DNA of 64,000 nucleotides, from assembly GCA_964036315.1 (NCBI GenBank), contig OZ038482.1, forward strand, positions 9,726,698 through 9,790,697. The letters run 5' to 3'. A program made the translations under genes and the position numbers. This document shows positions 43,613 through 53,995 of this stretch, in pieces. The DNA comes from Acanthosepion esculentum (Eukaryota > Mollusca > Cephalopoda > Sepiida > Sepiidae). The stretch's first letter is position 1. Each line of letters starts with the position of its first letter. The notes beneath the pieces were generated by a model, which saw only the letters and a program-made list of their open reading frames with translations, was not told the DNA's origin and made no database searches.

Positions 43613-44530
43613 TGTGGAATTCACTTGACTCACTTTTCGCAATTGACTACTTCTTCTACATGCCACTGGTGAATCTTATATGTGTTGTTCTTGTCCTAAG
43701 TATTATCATTCATTACCAACCTTTGTGTGTTTATTCTGTTCAGCAACCTTCCCTAGGTTGCAACATTTATTTAAGATGGAATGATCTATTATGACATGTC
43801 TCTAATTTGTATTTCGATACATTGTATTTGTTTAAAATTTTTCTACTTGAATTGTTCATCTATATTGCATCTGATCCATTATTGTACATAATTAGGTTAC
43901 AATAAAATTTGTATTTTGTATGAATACTATCTTATGAAAATTGAGATATAGTAGAGTGGGGGTCCCATAACATAGATTGGGGAGGTATACCATAGATGAG
44001 GGTGGGGAGCATGAGACATTGGCACCAGACCTGCCTTTCGGCATAATATACTCTTATTCTAAAATCTTTTGACCAAAAGGACAAAGTCTCTCTAAGGAAA
44101 TTCTAATTTATTCCATATTTACAATTACATGTGGGGAGCTGGTAAGAAAAGTTGAACCCATAGAATATGATTTAAAAGTTTTCTCCAAAATTGATGGTAT
44201 GAGTTCTAAAAACACTAATTTGGTAGAATAATAAATTAACTGAAAAATAGTGTGAAGCAAAATGCTGAAAAAATGAAAGAAAAAAGAAAATCAATGACAA
44301 CATATTCTCATATTGCATGAGAACTTACATTACCATCAGTTAATGGGAAAGGTTTAGGCAAGTGGAAAACAAAAGAAGAGAGACAAAAAACGGCCAAGGT
44401 GCTTACATTTCCCAAGGTAAGTTCAACTGTATCAACAGAAGGAAAACAGCATTATTCTACCCTAACTTGGACTGGGGTGACAGGTCATTCTCAAATACCG
44501 TATTTCTTTTCCTAACTAATTACATGAACA
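43613..44530. other. Unassigned AT-rich region
   Basis: No gene or known repeat. The frame 43612-43794 is unsupported. Confidence 0.35.
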
Positions 44531-46175
44531 TACCACTCCAAAGTAGACTCCAGTTATACACCATCTCTTTTACACCAAATGTAAAGGGTCTACGTTCCAA
44601 CTTTCCAGAAGTGGAACTCCATCTTCTTCAGTCAAAACCTGATCTCCTGTTCCTATATTTGAAATGAATATCATGGCCTCAATTCCATTGAAAGCGCTCA
44701 CAATCCGGGGCTACTTATACATTATAACAAAATACAACCACCTAAATCGCCACAGTCACAGACTCAATGCCTACATCAAGAATGGGTTTCCTTGTGGTAG
44801 GGACACAAAAAAGGAGGACCCTGATCTCCTGTATATGTTTTCACATGGCACTTATCCATAGTACCACATTTGTCTTTCCCTCATATCATCCTCAGGATGA
44901 CGGGTCAGTAAACTTCAATTGAATATCAGAGAGAATTGACAATATCCTCACCGAATTTCCCTCGGCCAACATTCCCATATGTGGTGACCATGAAGAGTGG
45001 TTAGTCCACTCTAATAAAACTGATGTGAAAGGCAGATCTTGCAGAGACTTCTCCATCACATATGAACTAACCCAGATCATTGAAGAACCCACCCGAATCC
45101 CGGATGTGACGGGAAAGTAGGCAAATCTCCTCAAACCTTTTCTAACATCAGGGCTGACAAATACTCAGGAAAAGTTTTAGCCCCCATTGGCATGTCAGGA
45201 CATTCTCTAGTCAGTGTCCAAATTGACTCCAAACCAATGAAATCTCCTGATTTACCTTTTCATGGAATGGTTTTTTTGCTACGGGGCAGTTTTCGGCCCT
45301 ATATGACAGAAGCTCCTCTCCCAACTCTCTTTAAACATGCCGCCCCCAAAACTGCTGCCCTAATCTCTGAATGAATCCTTTCTGGAATGGAGTGTTTTAT
45401 ACCCACCAAAAAAATTCCAGCAAAAACCAGTCAGCTTTTGTTCACTCTTGAATATGCTGCAGCCATATCTCACTGGAACCTCTACTTCAAAATCTATTGC
45501 AAGGAGTCTGGATGTTACTTTTTTCAGAACTGCCCACAATCACTGTAAGAAAGTCTTCGAAAATGCAAAGTGCAGTTATGTGCAATCTGTCCAGGTCAAG
45601 GTCGAAAATAAACAAATCAAATCTTGTGAATTCTGAAAGATCGCCAACCAAATGATGAACAGAGGCAAAGCGGCTGTGCCCACTATTATAAATGGCCCTG
45701 AGGTCACATCTAACTGAGCACAATACCAGTAATATACTAATTTCAGCAAGAGAAGCCTTTAGACTTATCAAATGCCTTAACCCCCAAAACGCCATTGGCC
45801 CAGATAAAATTCTAGTAGTATCCTTAAAAATATCAACCCAGAATTATCCCCAATTCTAGCAAAGTTATTTAAGCAATGCTTGAAGGAGAAATCTTTCCCA
45901 AGCATGTGGAAGATAGCAAGTATATGCCCAGTCTTCAAGAACACATGTAACTGATCCTCCCCCTCTCAGTATAGACCCATTAGTCTCCTCAGTATCATCA
46001 GTAAGCTTTTTGAGGCCTTAATCAACAAGAAGGTTGTTTAGTACCTGGATAGGAACAACCTTTTGTGCGACTAGTAGTATGGGTTTCAATCAGCCTGATC
46101 CACTGCTGATGTCCTAACTACCATTTCACACAGAATTATTGAGGCCCTTGACACACATACTGCAAGGACCATAAA
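44531..46175 (+). pseudogene. Decayed jockey/CR1-like LINE ORF2 (endonuclease to RT palm)
   Basis: Plus-strand pieces in changing frames keep the order of the ORF2 of this clade. TPNVKGLRSNFPEVELHLLQ and SKPDLLFL are the endonuclease start. CGDHEEWLVHSNKTDVKGRS and EEPTRIPD follow, then MSGHSLVSVQ. After the domain linker come VQVKVENKQIKSCEFWKIAN and AVPTIINGPEV. RT motifs follow: SPSQYRPISLLSIISKLFEA and STADVLTTISHRIIEALDTH. The sequence stops abruptly at about 46175, before the RT catalytic FADD box, where it abuts an oppositely oriented LINE. Many stops and frameshifts show an old, dead copy. It has no terminal poly-A because the 3' end is missing. Confidence 0.85.
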
Positions 46176-47340
46176 TGTTGGGCTCAATGTATAGAGCACC
46201 AGGTGCAGGGGTAAACATTACTTTTGTCTTCTTGATGCTAATGGCAAGTCCAAAAGCGTCACACGCGGATGAAAAACAGTCCATTATGCATTGCATATCT
46301 TCCTCAGAATGGGACACAAAATCCGCATCATCCGCATAAAGTAATTCCCTCACTAACGTTCCAAATGTCTTTGATTTAGCATTAAATTGTCTCAGGTTGA
46401 ATACTTTACCAGTGGTCCTAAAGCGAAGTGAAACACCCTTATCTCAGTCCTCAAATGCCAAAGTTAGGAGAGTAGCGAAATAAATGGAGAAGAGAGTCGG
46501 GGCTGGAATATCCCCCTGCTTAACCCCGTTGTCAACAGCAAATTCTTCAGACAGTTCTCCATCAAACGCCACTCGTGCCTTCATGTCTCTGTGGAGTTCT
46601 TGAAACATTTTGACAAAGGTTTGAGGACACCCAACCTTACCCAGAATGACCCACAAGGCTTCTCTGTTCACAGTATCGAACGCTTGTGAGATCCACAAAT
46701 ACCTGAACAAGCGGCATCTGTTATTCAATACACTTTTCTTGCAACTGTCTCGCTGAGAAGATCATATCCACAGTACCCTTACCTTCAGTGAAGCCACATT
46801 GAGATTCGGGAACAACTGAAGGGCAGATATTTTCAATGAGCCTATCCAACAAGATAGAACCTTACCTGCAGATTCCAAAAGCGTTATTCCACGGTAGTGA
46901 TCGCAATCAAATTTTATTCCTTTTCCCTTGTAAAGTGAGATTAACAGGCTATTTATCCAGTCTTGTGGTACTGGTGATCCCAGCCAGGACTGCTTAATCA
47001 GCATGTGCAATGCATTGGCCACATTATCACCTCCATGTTGGAGCAGCTCAATGGGAATGGAAACTGGGGCCTTTCCTATCTTGATTTTTTTCATAGCTGA
47101 CACAACCTCGCCAAGAGTGGGTATCGCATCCATGTGTTGAAGGATATCAAGTTGAGGCAAGCCGTTGATTATGTTTTCATCTACAACTGATGGATTGAAA
47201 AACAAATCAGTGAAATGTTCTCTCCAGCGTTCCCTGATTTTATCCGGATCTTTAACAAGATTTGACTTGTCTTTTGACAGCAGAGGTACAAAAGAAGCAG
47301 ATTTTGGACCAAAAACTTGCTTAAGGAGACTATGTATCTT
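46176..47340 (-). pseudogene. RTE-like LINE reverse transcriptase, frameshifted and 3'-truncated
   Basis: Minus-strand RT pieces follow the endonuclease ORF. HSLLKQVFGPKSASFVPLLS starts near 47335, followed by SLYKGKGIKFDCDHYRGITL, then a shifted CGFTEGKGTVDMIFSARQL. QAFDTVNREALW covers RT motif A with the first catalytic aspartate, and NGVKQGDIPAPTLFSIYFAT is motif B. LLYADDADFV is the catalytic box. There are at least three frameshifts (near 47335, 46870 and 46690) but few stops, so the copy is fairly young. It is cut at about 46175, so the RT thumb and 3' end are missing. Confidence 0.85.
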
Positions 47341-48529
47341 TCCGGTCATAAGCAGATTGAACCTCTGCAGATATATTAGACCACCCATTCTTCATTCTCC
47401 TTAACTCCCTCTGTACATTGGCCTTGTGATTCTTATAGTCTCTCTCTGCAACTGCTCTTTCTCTTAGGTTGTCGTTCAAAAGTGTTTCATAAAGTGCATG
47501 TTTAGTATCCAAAAGAGCCTTTATCTCCTGATCGTTGTCATCAAACCAGTCTCTATGCACATGCTTCTTCAAACCTAGAATTTCTCTACCTGCTGAGAAT
47601 ATTTGTTCCTTGAATGTTTCCCAGGTATCATCAAAGACAATTGTGTTAAGCTTTTCCTTAAATGCTGCAGAAGCAACAGGGTCCTTTAGCTTTGACCCAT
47701 CAATTCGTTTCGGAACTTGTACTCCAGCCATTCTGATCTTCTTGAGAATACAGAGCTTTAACTTTCCCCTCACCAAGTTATGGTCCATATCACAGTCAGC
47801 ACTGCGTAACACACGGACAATACAAATGTCTTTCATATCCGCTTTCCTTGTCAGTATGAAATCAATCATGTGGCCATGTTTTGACCGAGGATGCGTCCAT
47901 GTGACCTTATACTTACATTTCTGACGGAAGAAGGTATTAGAAATAGCAAGATTAAATTCTGAGCAGAGCTGCAGCAGAAGTAACCCATTGCCATTCACTT
48001 TACCAATTCCATGACGACCGAGTGCATTCCAAGTGTCCCGATCTTGACCAACTCTAGCATTGAAATCCCCAAGGATAATCAGCTTTTCCTCCTTTGGTAC
48101 AGAAGTGATTGTGCTTCGAAGAGTTTCATAGAACGCCATTATGTCTTCTTCTGAAGACTGCATTGTTGGCGCATAAACAGATAGAAGTGACAAATATCGA
48201 CCACATGCCAACGGAACTCTGAGCTTCATGAGCCGATCATTTATTCCAGTTGGATATTCAATCTTGTCAACAAGGGCAGATCGAATGGCAAATCCAACAC
48301 CACCCTCTCGTTTCCCACCATCTGGTTTGCCAATCCAAAACAGTGTGTAACCCAACTTCAATTCTGTAAGTTGGTCCTCGCCAGATAGGCGGGTTTCGGA
48401 TAACGCTGCTATATCAATGTTCAACCGTTGTAACTCTTTCATCACCAGCCCTGTTCTCCGTTCTGGGCGCCCACTTGTTTCACCATCAAGAAGAGTTCTG
48501 ACGTTCCAGCAACCAATGTTCAATTTCAA
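47330..48529 (-). CDS. RTE-like LINE ORF, APE-type endonuclease domain (intact reading frame)
   Basis: This is a 399-codon open frame starting MKLNIGCWNVRTLLDGETSG. The apurinic-like endonuclease motifs are present in order: NIGCWNVRTL (first Asn), ALSETRLSG (catalytic Glu), ILGDFNARVG (Asp/Asn), HMIDFILTR and DCDMDHNLV (terminal His). Annotated host genomes often label such frames craniofacial development protein 2-like, but the frame leads directly into an RT, so it belongs to a LINE. The enzyme would nick target DNA for target-primed reverse transcription. The frame ends in a linker (SAYDRKDT) where a single-base shift separates it from the RT. Its GC content is higher than that of the surrounding DNA. 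Confidence 0.85.
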   Translation of the reverse strand: MKLNIGCWNVRTLLDGETSGRPERRTGLVMKELQRLNIDIAALSETRLSGEDQLTELKLGYTLFWIGKPDGGKREGGVGFAIRSALVDKIEYPTGINDRLMKLRVPLACGRYLSLLSVYAPTMQSSEEDIMAFYETLRSTITSVPKEEKLIILGDFNARVGQDRDTWNALGRHGIGKVNGNGLLLLQLCSEFNLAISNTFFRQKCKYKVTWTHPRSKHGHMIDFILTRKADMKDICIVRVLRSADCDMDHNLVRGKLKLCILKKIRMAGVQVPKRIDGSKLKDPVASAAFKEKLNTIVFDDTWETFKEQIFSAGREILGLKKHVHRDWFDDNDQEIKALLDTKHALYETLLNDNLRERAVAERDYKNHKANVQRELRRMKNGWSNISAEVQSAYDRKDT

Positions 48530-49175
48530 CTTATTTCCTGAATATTTCTTGTTTTTGTTGTTCCTGCTATGTTAAATCGCCGTCAGCCGCAGTAAACTAA
48601 CCAGCAGAATTCTGATAGACAATTTTTAGTGCACCTTTTCTAGCACCTTCCCAAACCATGAGTGAGCAGTGCTATCCCTAAATAGGGCTGCTCAGTCGCA
48701 AATACCTCCGCCGGAAGATGTCCCTATCAGATTGTGTAGAACATGCTAACGACGTTAGGATAAGGTACCGCCGCCTATGTGGATGATTGTGACTATGTGC
48801 TCCCAACTGATTAAGTCTGCACACGTCGCAACGCCCTCCTCGCCACAGGACTTTTAGGATAAAAATGGTGACAGGTATGAACGATGAAGTTGTTGAGATA
48901 TCTGTACATCAATGGATTTAAGTGACACAAGCTTGTACAACACCAATACCACTCACTGAAACTAAGCTCTTATGGTCCAATGACAAGTCGAAGCTAGATG
49001 ATCGGTAAGAGCATAGCTTGCAGGTTTTTAATCGAAGGTACCGTCTCCTAGATGGATGTTGTGACAACAACTAAAGGGTCCATCACGCCTGGTGGTTTAA
49101 CCGCGCCCTCAAACACCAGCTTTGAGTATTTCTAGTCCCAGCGCGAAAATAGCTATGCAAGGCATGGCCGCCACA
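48530..49175 (-). mobile_element. Probable 5' UTR of the RTE-like LINE
   Basis: GC-richer sequence continues upstream of the endonuclease start (blocks ccgccggaagatgtccct and acacgtcgcaacgccctcct) and ends at an (AC)n tract. The base composition matches the ORF and not the flank, so I include it in the element. Confidence 0.55.
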
Positions 49176-49181
49176 CCATGA

Positions 49182-49263
<82 letters not shown>
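49182..49263. repeat. (AC)n-(AT)n compound microsatellite
   Basis: Uninterrupted ac run to about 49240, then at. Confidence 0.95.
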
Positions 49264-49439
49264 AACATATAGACACACATACAAAAAAGGGAAAGGAATA
49301 TGTATACAGAGACCTACATATATTCTAACAATATTCTAACAATATTATGATAAAATATATTAAAAGTTTATAATAATTAAAAAAAAAATAACAACAGACA
49401 GTCTATAAGCAATTAAAAGCTCCTTATCAACAAAAGTAG

Positions 49440-50100
49440 ATTTTAGTTAGTATCTATGATACACTCTAAGACACTATGGTATACATACAAATACACATAC
49501 TACGACATACGAACATACATCCATATATACATAAATATATAATCATATATAAATACCCATATCAACACATCCAGATATACATTACACCCACATCCGAGCG
49601 CATACATATATATACCTACACACATATATATACCTATATACAAACACATATACATACATATATACATATTTAAACACACACACACACATATATATATGTA
49701 TATATATACATACATATACAGATACACATATACACACATACGTACACTCACATATACCTATACATATATATACATATATATACACATTTACACACACACA
49801 AGTACACATACATATCCATATACACATACATATACTTACACATTTAGTAGTAGACACCTACCAAAGTTTACATCCCTACTCGTACACATAAAGAGGTTAA
49901 CATATGATAGGTGTCAATATACACACATATATACTTCATATAAATAATAAAAAAAAACAAAAAAACCCTACTTACATATATATACTCCTATATACACACA
50001 TACACATCCAACAGTACAAACACACCTACATAACATACAAATATATACATACAAATACAGACACGTATAACACTTTGTAAGTACACAATACACATTCATA
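49440..50100. repeat. Degenerate ACAT-rich tract
   Basis: About 650 bp of tacatacaaatacacatac-like words. On the minus strand it follows the PLE ORF, so it may be that element's 3' region. The frames over it are artefacts. Confidence 0.7.
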
Positions 50101-50179
50101 TCGACCTGGTGACCATCATGTTATAAAGGTAATAGTCTATTAAATTTAACTTATCATTATCATTGAAAGTATATGATCT

Positions 50180-50716
50180 CTATACTAAGTTAAATTTAAA
50201 ACGATGTTTACAGTTAACTGTTAGTTCATATCTTTGATTTAAAAGATCAGTCTTATTTTTAAATCTAATTATTTCAAGTTTCTCGTTAAGGCATAGGTAA
50301 CACGGGGCATATAGTGAGTTACATGTCCGGGCTTTCTTAATCAATTTCCATTTAACCGTAGGTGTTTTATTCTTTTCTTTTAGACTCCAAAAGTATTTGG
50401 ATAATGAAGTCATATACTTATAGTTACTATTATTAAAAGATTGCATATGACCCCGCCAGCGTTCCTTGAATGGTCTCATAGTGCAACCTATGTAGAATTT
50501 CTTTATATTTGGATTTTCTAGTGTTGATATTGTACTAAGATAAACTACAGAGCTAGTTAAACAATTATTTTTTAGTGGACAATTATTGGGATTCCTACAG
50601 TTACATGATTTATTATTTGTGTCTTTATGCTTAGTGTTGCTGCTTGCAACCTTGTAGGTTGTCAGGCTCTCCGAGTCCGTATACTTGCTGAAGATACTGT
50701 TGTTATGTTTTTTCAT
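50180..50716 (-). pseudogene. Penelope-like element, GIY-YIG endonuclease C-terminal part
   Basis: This is a 178-codon open frame on the minus strand. A cysteine cluster CNCRNPNNCPLKNNCL precedes a GIY-YIG domain (VVYLST then KKFYIGCT), followed by PFKERWRGHMQSFNN, LSKYFWSLKEKN and CYLCLNEKLEI. The order and spacing match the endonuclease end of Penelope-type retroelements. The reverse transcriptase that should lie upstream is absent, so the copy is 5'-truncated. Upstream lies a block in inverted orientation (50900-51720). The frame itself is intact and ends at 50180. Confidence 0.85.
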
Positions 50717-50899
50717 TATTTTCTCTAGGTTATCTGCACAACATGCGTATGTGTGAATGTACGATTATATATGGAGGTAGTTATTTATTTTTTCATGTAG
50801 TGTGTGGAATACTATATGGTTAAAATATATATATATTTATGTATATTTATTTGTTTAAATTTTATCTATATATATTTGACCAGATTAGTTATATTTCAA

Positions 50900-51720
50900 G
50901 TTAAAATTCGTTTAATAACATATTAAGCACCGAATATGTTCATTTTGGCTATTGCGTCTGATTGTCTAGGTCAATGTGCATGTGGATGTATGTGCCTGTG
51001 TTTATTGATGTCTATGTGTAAGGAAAGTGCATGCACGTTTGGTTGCGTGTTTGTGTGCGTGTGTGTGTGTGTGTGTATGTGTTCGTTTTTTTTATTTTTA
51101 TTTTTATTAAAAAATTTTTTTTTTTTTATCAAGGGTCGTGTCTCGTCACCGTTTTTTGTGTCTGTATATATATCTAAATATGTCTGGGCGCTTATGTATT
51201 ATAACCTGAGTGTGTTTGAATTGCTTTACGTGAGAGGTGGCTACCATGTTGAAGTTAATCTGTAAAAATGTATACATTTTTGTCTGGAGCTATGAACATC
51301 CTTTTTAACATAATTTCAATGAAAAAATAAATTAAATAGCATATGTATTTTTTATTTTTATTTTTTTCTCCTCGGTAATTCTACAATTTAAAACTTAATA
51401 GAGATTTGATTTAGATTTCTAAATAGGTAATTTTTTACTTTTAATTTTAATTTCAAATTTTATAAATCTTTTAATATCTATGATAACCTTGCTTAGTTGT
51501 CAAATTTTTCGAATTACCATATACTTGTATTTTGATTGGTCATTCTAGCTTATGTAACAGCGTTTACCCCTAGAGAAGGATCGTTAATTAATTTGAAACT
51601 TTTAAAACCATTTATTCTACATTCAACATCATCACTTGATAAGACACCAGAAGTGTTGAAACAAAATGGCTATTTTTGTAGTGATTTTATAACATATTTA
51701 TGTTATAATATTTAAATAAA
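50900..51720 (+). mobile_element. Penelope-associated terminal repeat, copy 2 (inverted to the ORF)
   Basis: Matches 10120-10740 along its whole length. It lies just upstream of a 5'-truncated PLE ORF but in the opposite orientation, as is common for Penelope insertions, which often carry an inverted end. It includes a (GT)n tract near 51055-51080 and the hammerhead-like fold at 51631-51685. Confidence 0.65.
51631..51685 (+). ncRNA. Hammerhead-like ribozyme fold, U3-A8 variant, copy 2
   Basis: Same fold as at 10633-10687: stem I atcac/gtgat, core uugauaa, stem II gacacc with agtgtt (one apical pair lost by g to a), gaaa, stem III acaaaa/ttttgt and a GUA cleavage triplet. Both copies share the two unusual core bases, so these were present in the source element. 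Confidence 0.5.
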
Positions 51721-51815
51721 TGATTATATCTGCTCTACTCTGTATTGAGCACTCTTTAAAGAATAATAATTGTTGGTTATTGGAATTTACTCCGTATATA
51801 CCAATCGCACACTTG

Positions 51816-51817
<2 letters not shown>

Positions 51818-51874
<57 letters not shown>
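51818..51874. repeat. (AT)n microsatellite
   Basis: AT run at the left edge of the inverted PLE arm. Confidence 0.95.
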
Positions 51875-51879
<5 letters not shown>

Positions 51880-52061
51880 TGGACATGGAAGTCAGCACTT
51901 AGAGGCGACAGTCTGTTTCATGCTAGTGCAATCGTCAGGCGACTAGTGCTGTTATTTTTCTCGGCTGTTTATATAAGGGTCAGTGGTGCATTATGGGTAG
52001 TATATTTTGGCGGGTACTTTTACCGGAAGTCGCTTATTTGTTTATTTATTTATGTCAAATT
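51872..52061 (-). mobile_element. Penelope-like element, left inverted terminal arm (190 bp)
   Basis: Exact reverse complement, as far as I can see base by base, of 52591-52780. It carries a hammerhead motif on the minus strand. It is joined at 52061 to the 5'-truncated ORF fragment of the same element. Confidence 0.9.
51893..51951 (-). ncRNA. Hammerhead ribozyme (type I), left arm copy
   Basis: Identical in sequence to the motif at 52701-52759 but on the opposite strand. The structure is described there. Confidence 0.65.
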
Positions 52062-52062
52062 A

Positions 52063-52228
52063 AAAATCATCAGCCTACAACAACCTATCAAAAACTTGCA
52101 AACTTTGCTTGGAGGAAAAAATAGCTATCATTACCTTCCCAGATCAAAATAAATTATTAAATAAAAGATCCGAGCTAATCTCAAAATGTAGACATGAAAA
52201 CAAATTTTTACTACGTAACTTAAAATAG
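52063..52228 (+). pseudogene. Penelope-like element ORF, C-terminal end
   Basis: The plus-strand frame reads [20 protein letters not shown], then [20 protein letters not shown] and [13 protein letters not shown], followed by tag at 52226-52228. This is the last ~50 residues of a PLE GIY-YIG endonuclease; CKLCLEEK corresponds to CYLCLNEK in the ORF at 50180-50716. The frame is undamaged but truncated at its 5' side, where the inverted arm begins. The same protein end is encoded, with stops, on the minus strand near 59570-59720. Confidence 0.8.
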
Positions 52229-52590
52229 AAAAATAAATAAATATATAAACAAACAACAATAAAATAAGCAAAATAAACTACTCCAAACAAATCACAAAAC
52301 CACACCTGTTAGAATATGCGAAATAAAATCAAAACAAAAGAACGGACGAAAGTTATAACTGTTATACAAATAAAAATAAAAATAATAAGCAAAACAATTT
52401 GACCCAAATAAATAAGCGAACAAGCGATTTCCGGTAAATGGCGGCCATTATAGACTACCAACAATAAGCTATATAAACAAATTTTTTTTACTACGTTAAC
52501 CAAAAACACCGATCAAAATAAAAGAATAAATAAATAAATATATAAGATAAAAAATAAAAATAAAAAAACAAACAAAAAAACAAGCAAAAT
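52229..52590 (+). mobile_element. Penelope-like element 3' region with internal direct duplication
   Basis: A-rich sequence in which the block acaaa-ttttactacgt ... agcaaaa(c/t)aatttgac ... gcga(t/c)ttccggtaaa occurs twice, starting near 52200 and near 52478. The first copy lacks the hammerhead; the second runs into it. Confidence 0.7.
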
Positions 52591-52850
52591 AATTTGACAT
52601 AAATAAATAAACAAATAAGCGACTTCCGGTAAAAGTACCCGCCAAAATATACTACCCATAATGCACCACTGACCCTTATATAAACAGCCGAGAAAAATAA
52701 CAGCACTAGTCGCCTGACGATTGCACTAGCATGAAACAGACTGTCGCCTCTAAGTGCTGACTTCCATGTCCACTTTTATATTTACACACGCTCTATCTCT
52801 GATATTGAACACTTTACCCCATAAATATAGCACACTTTAAGACTATATTT
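52591..52850 (+). mobile_element. Penelope-like element right terminal repeat
   Basis: The 190 bp to 52780 form the right arm of the inverted pair. The sequence continues with tttacacacgctctatctct and tagcacactttaagactat, which recur at 6720-6800 and (minus) 14470-14550. Confidence 0.8.
52701..52759 (+). ncRNA. Hammerhead ribozyme (type I) in a Penelope terminal repeat
   Basis: The core ctgacga (52714-52720) and gaaac (52733-52737) match the conserved CUGANGA and GAAA boxes. Stem II is tgc/gca with loop acta, but a U-U mismatch occupies the first stem II position. Stem III is aca/tgt (52736-52738, 52742-52744) with a 3-nt loop, and cleavage would follow C52745 in guc. Stem I pairs 52701-52713 with 52746-52759: two GC pairs, a 2x2 internal loop, three pairs, one bulged A, then six pairs. 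Hammerheads in Penelope elements are established. The fold here is my reading and activity is untested. Confidence 0.7.
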
Positions 52851-52854
52851 CTGC

Positions 52855-52924
<70 letters not shown>
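52855..52924. repeat. (AT)n-(GT)n compound microsatellite
   Basis: Short AT run then GT, between the PLE and the mariner. Confidence 0.95.
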
Positions 52925-52925
<1 letters not shown>

Positions 52926-52929
52926 GTTT

Positions 52930-53865
52930 GTTTTTGATTTTGTCAACTGTGCAGTATAGTAGGGTCAGTTGGACACTGTGTGGAAATTTGGAAACAGCAT
53001 GCTGTACTGCTTGGCATTCGCGCCAGAATCTCCAATATGAACATTTCAGAGTGTTTAGGTGTCAATCTGAAGACAGTGCAGAGGATTTGTAAAAAGTTGG
53101 ATGAGTCTAATGGTGATTACGAAGGTGTTTGGAGTAATTACTAGTGATGGCATCATAATTGCTCCATTCATCTTACCTATGGCTATGACATGGAGGCCTA
53201 CATCAAATGCCTTGAGGAGGTAGTGGTGCACTGGGTCAAGAGGGTGGCTGCTGGAAGACCCTATATTTGGCAACAGGACTCTGCACCATGCAACATAAAC
53301 AGGAGAACCTAGTTATGGCTCTCAGACAATTTCTGTGACCACATCACCCCTTACATCTGGCCACCTAACTCCCCAGACTGCAACCCCCTTGATTATTATG
53401 TGTGCCACGTAGCTGAATGATAGACCAAGAAAACTCCTTGTAACACCAAAGATGAACTGGAGGCAAGGATTATGGCAGCATTCACCAACATAGGTCGTCC
53501 AGTAGCCACTCTCTTGAACAAGGGCAGCACTACCTTCTCAAGGCACTGATGTAAGCCTCTGTGTTGATGCTGAGGCCCTCCCCAACAAATTTGAGAGTTC
53601 TCTTCTTATCAGAACGATCAGAGTGAGTTTTCTGATCTGCCATACCTTCATAATCACAATTAAACTCATTCAACTCTTTCTGAATTCTCTGCACTGTCCT
53701 CAGATTGACACCCAAGCACTCTGAAATGTTCATATTGAATGCCAAGCAGTACAGCATGCCGTTTCCAAATTTCTGACAGAGTGAATTGCGTCATGTTGCT
53801 CTTTTTCTCACGGATGGTGCCCATCTGACCTTACTATACTGTGCAACTGATGAAATAAAAAAAAA
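52930..53865. pseudogene. maT-type mariner transposase, rearranged (inverted 5' end on right)
   Basis: Plus strand: IWKQHAVLLGIRARISNMNI and SECLGVNLKTVQRI (DNA-binding part, about 52980-53090), then a deletion to VFGVITSDG. The catalytic region follows (WQQDSAPC, then LWLSDNFCDHITPYIWPP and NSPDCNPLDYY). There are 37 residues between the second and third Asp, the spacing of maT (DD37D) elements. From about 53560 the sequence turns round: the minus strand encodes a second N-terminal part (NISECLGVNLRTVQRIQKEL, DKKRTLKFVGE) to the same 5' end sequence (acagtatagtaaggtcag). The element therefore has its 5' terminus at both ends. A stop follows NINRRT. Confidence 0.8.
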
Positions 53866-53919
53866 CAATGTGTATGTGCAAAATTAAAAATATAAAATGG
53901 TGACAATTTAATCATCGCA

Positions 53920-53921
<2 letters not shown>

Positions 53922-53993
<72 letters not shown>

Positions 53994-53995
53994 AT
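53922..53995. repeat. (AT)n-(GTAT)n microsatellite
   Basis: AT run followed by tgtatgtatgta. Confidence 0.95.

Noticed and set aside
50936..51265. Secreted-looking 109-codon protein
   Set aside because: Lies inside the Penelope-associated repeat, crosses a (GT)n and a T-run, and is not open in the sister copy at 10.1-10.7 kb.
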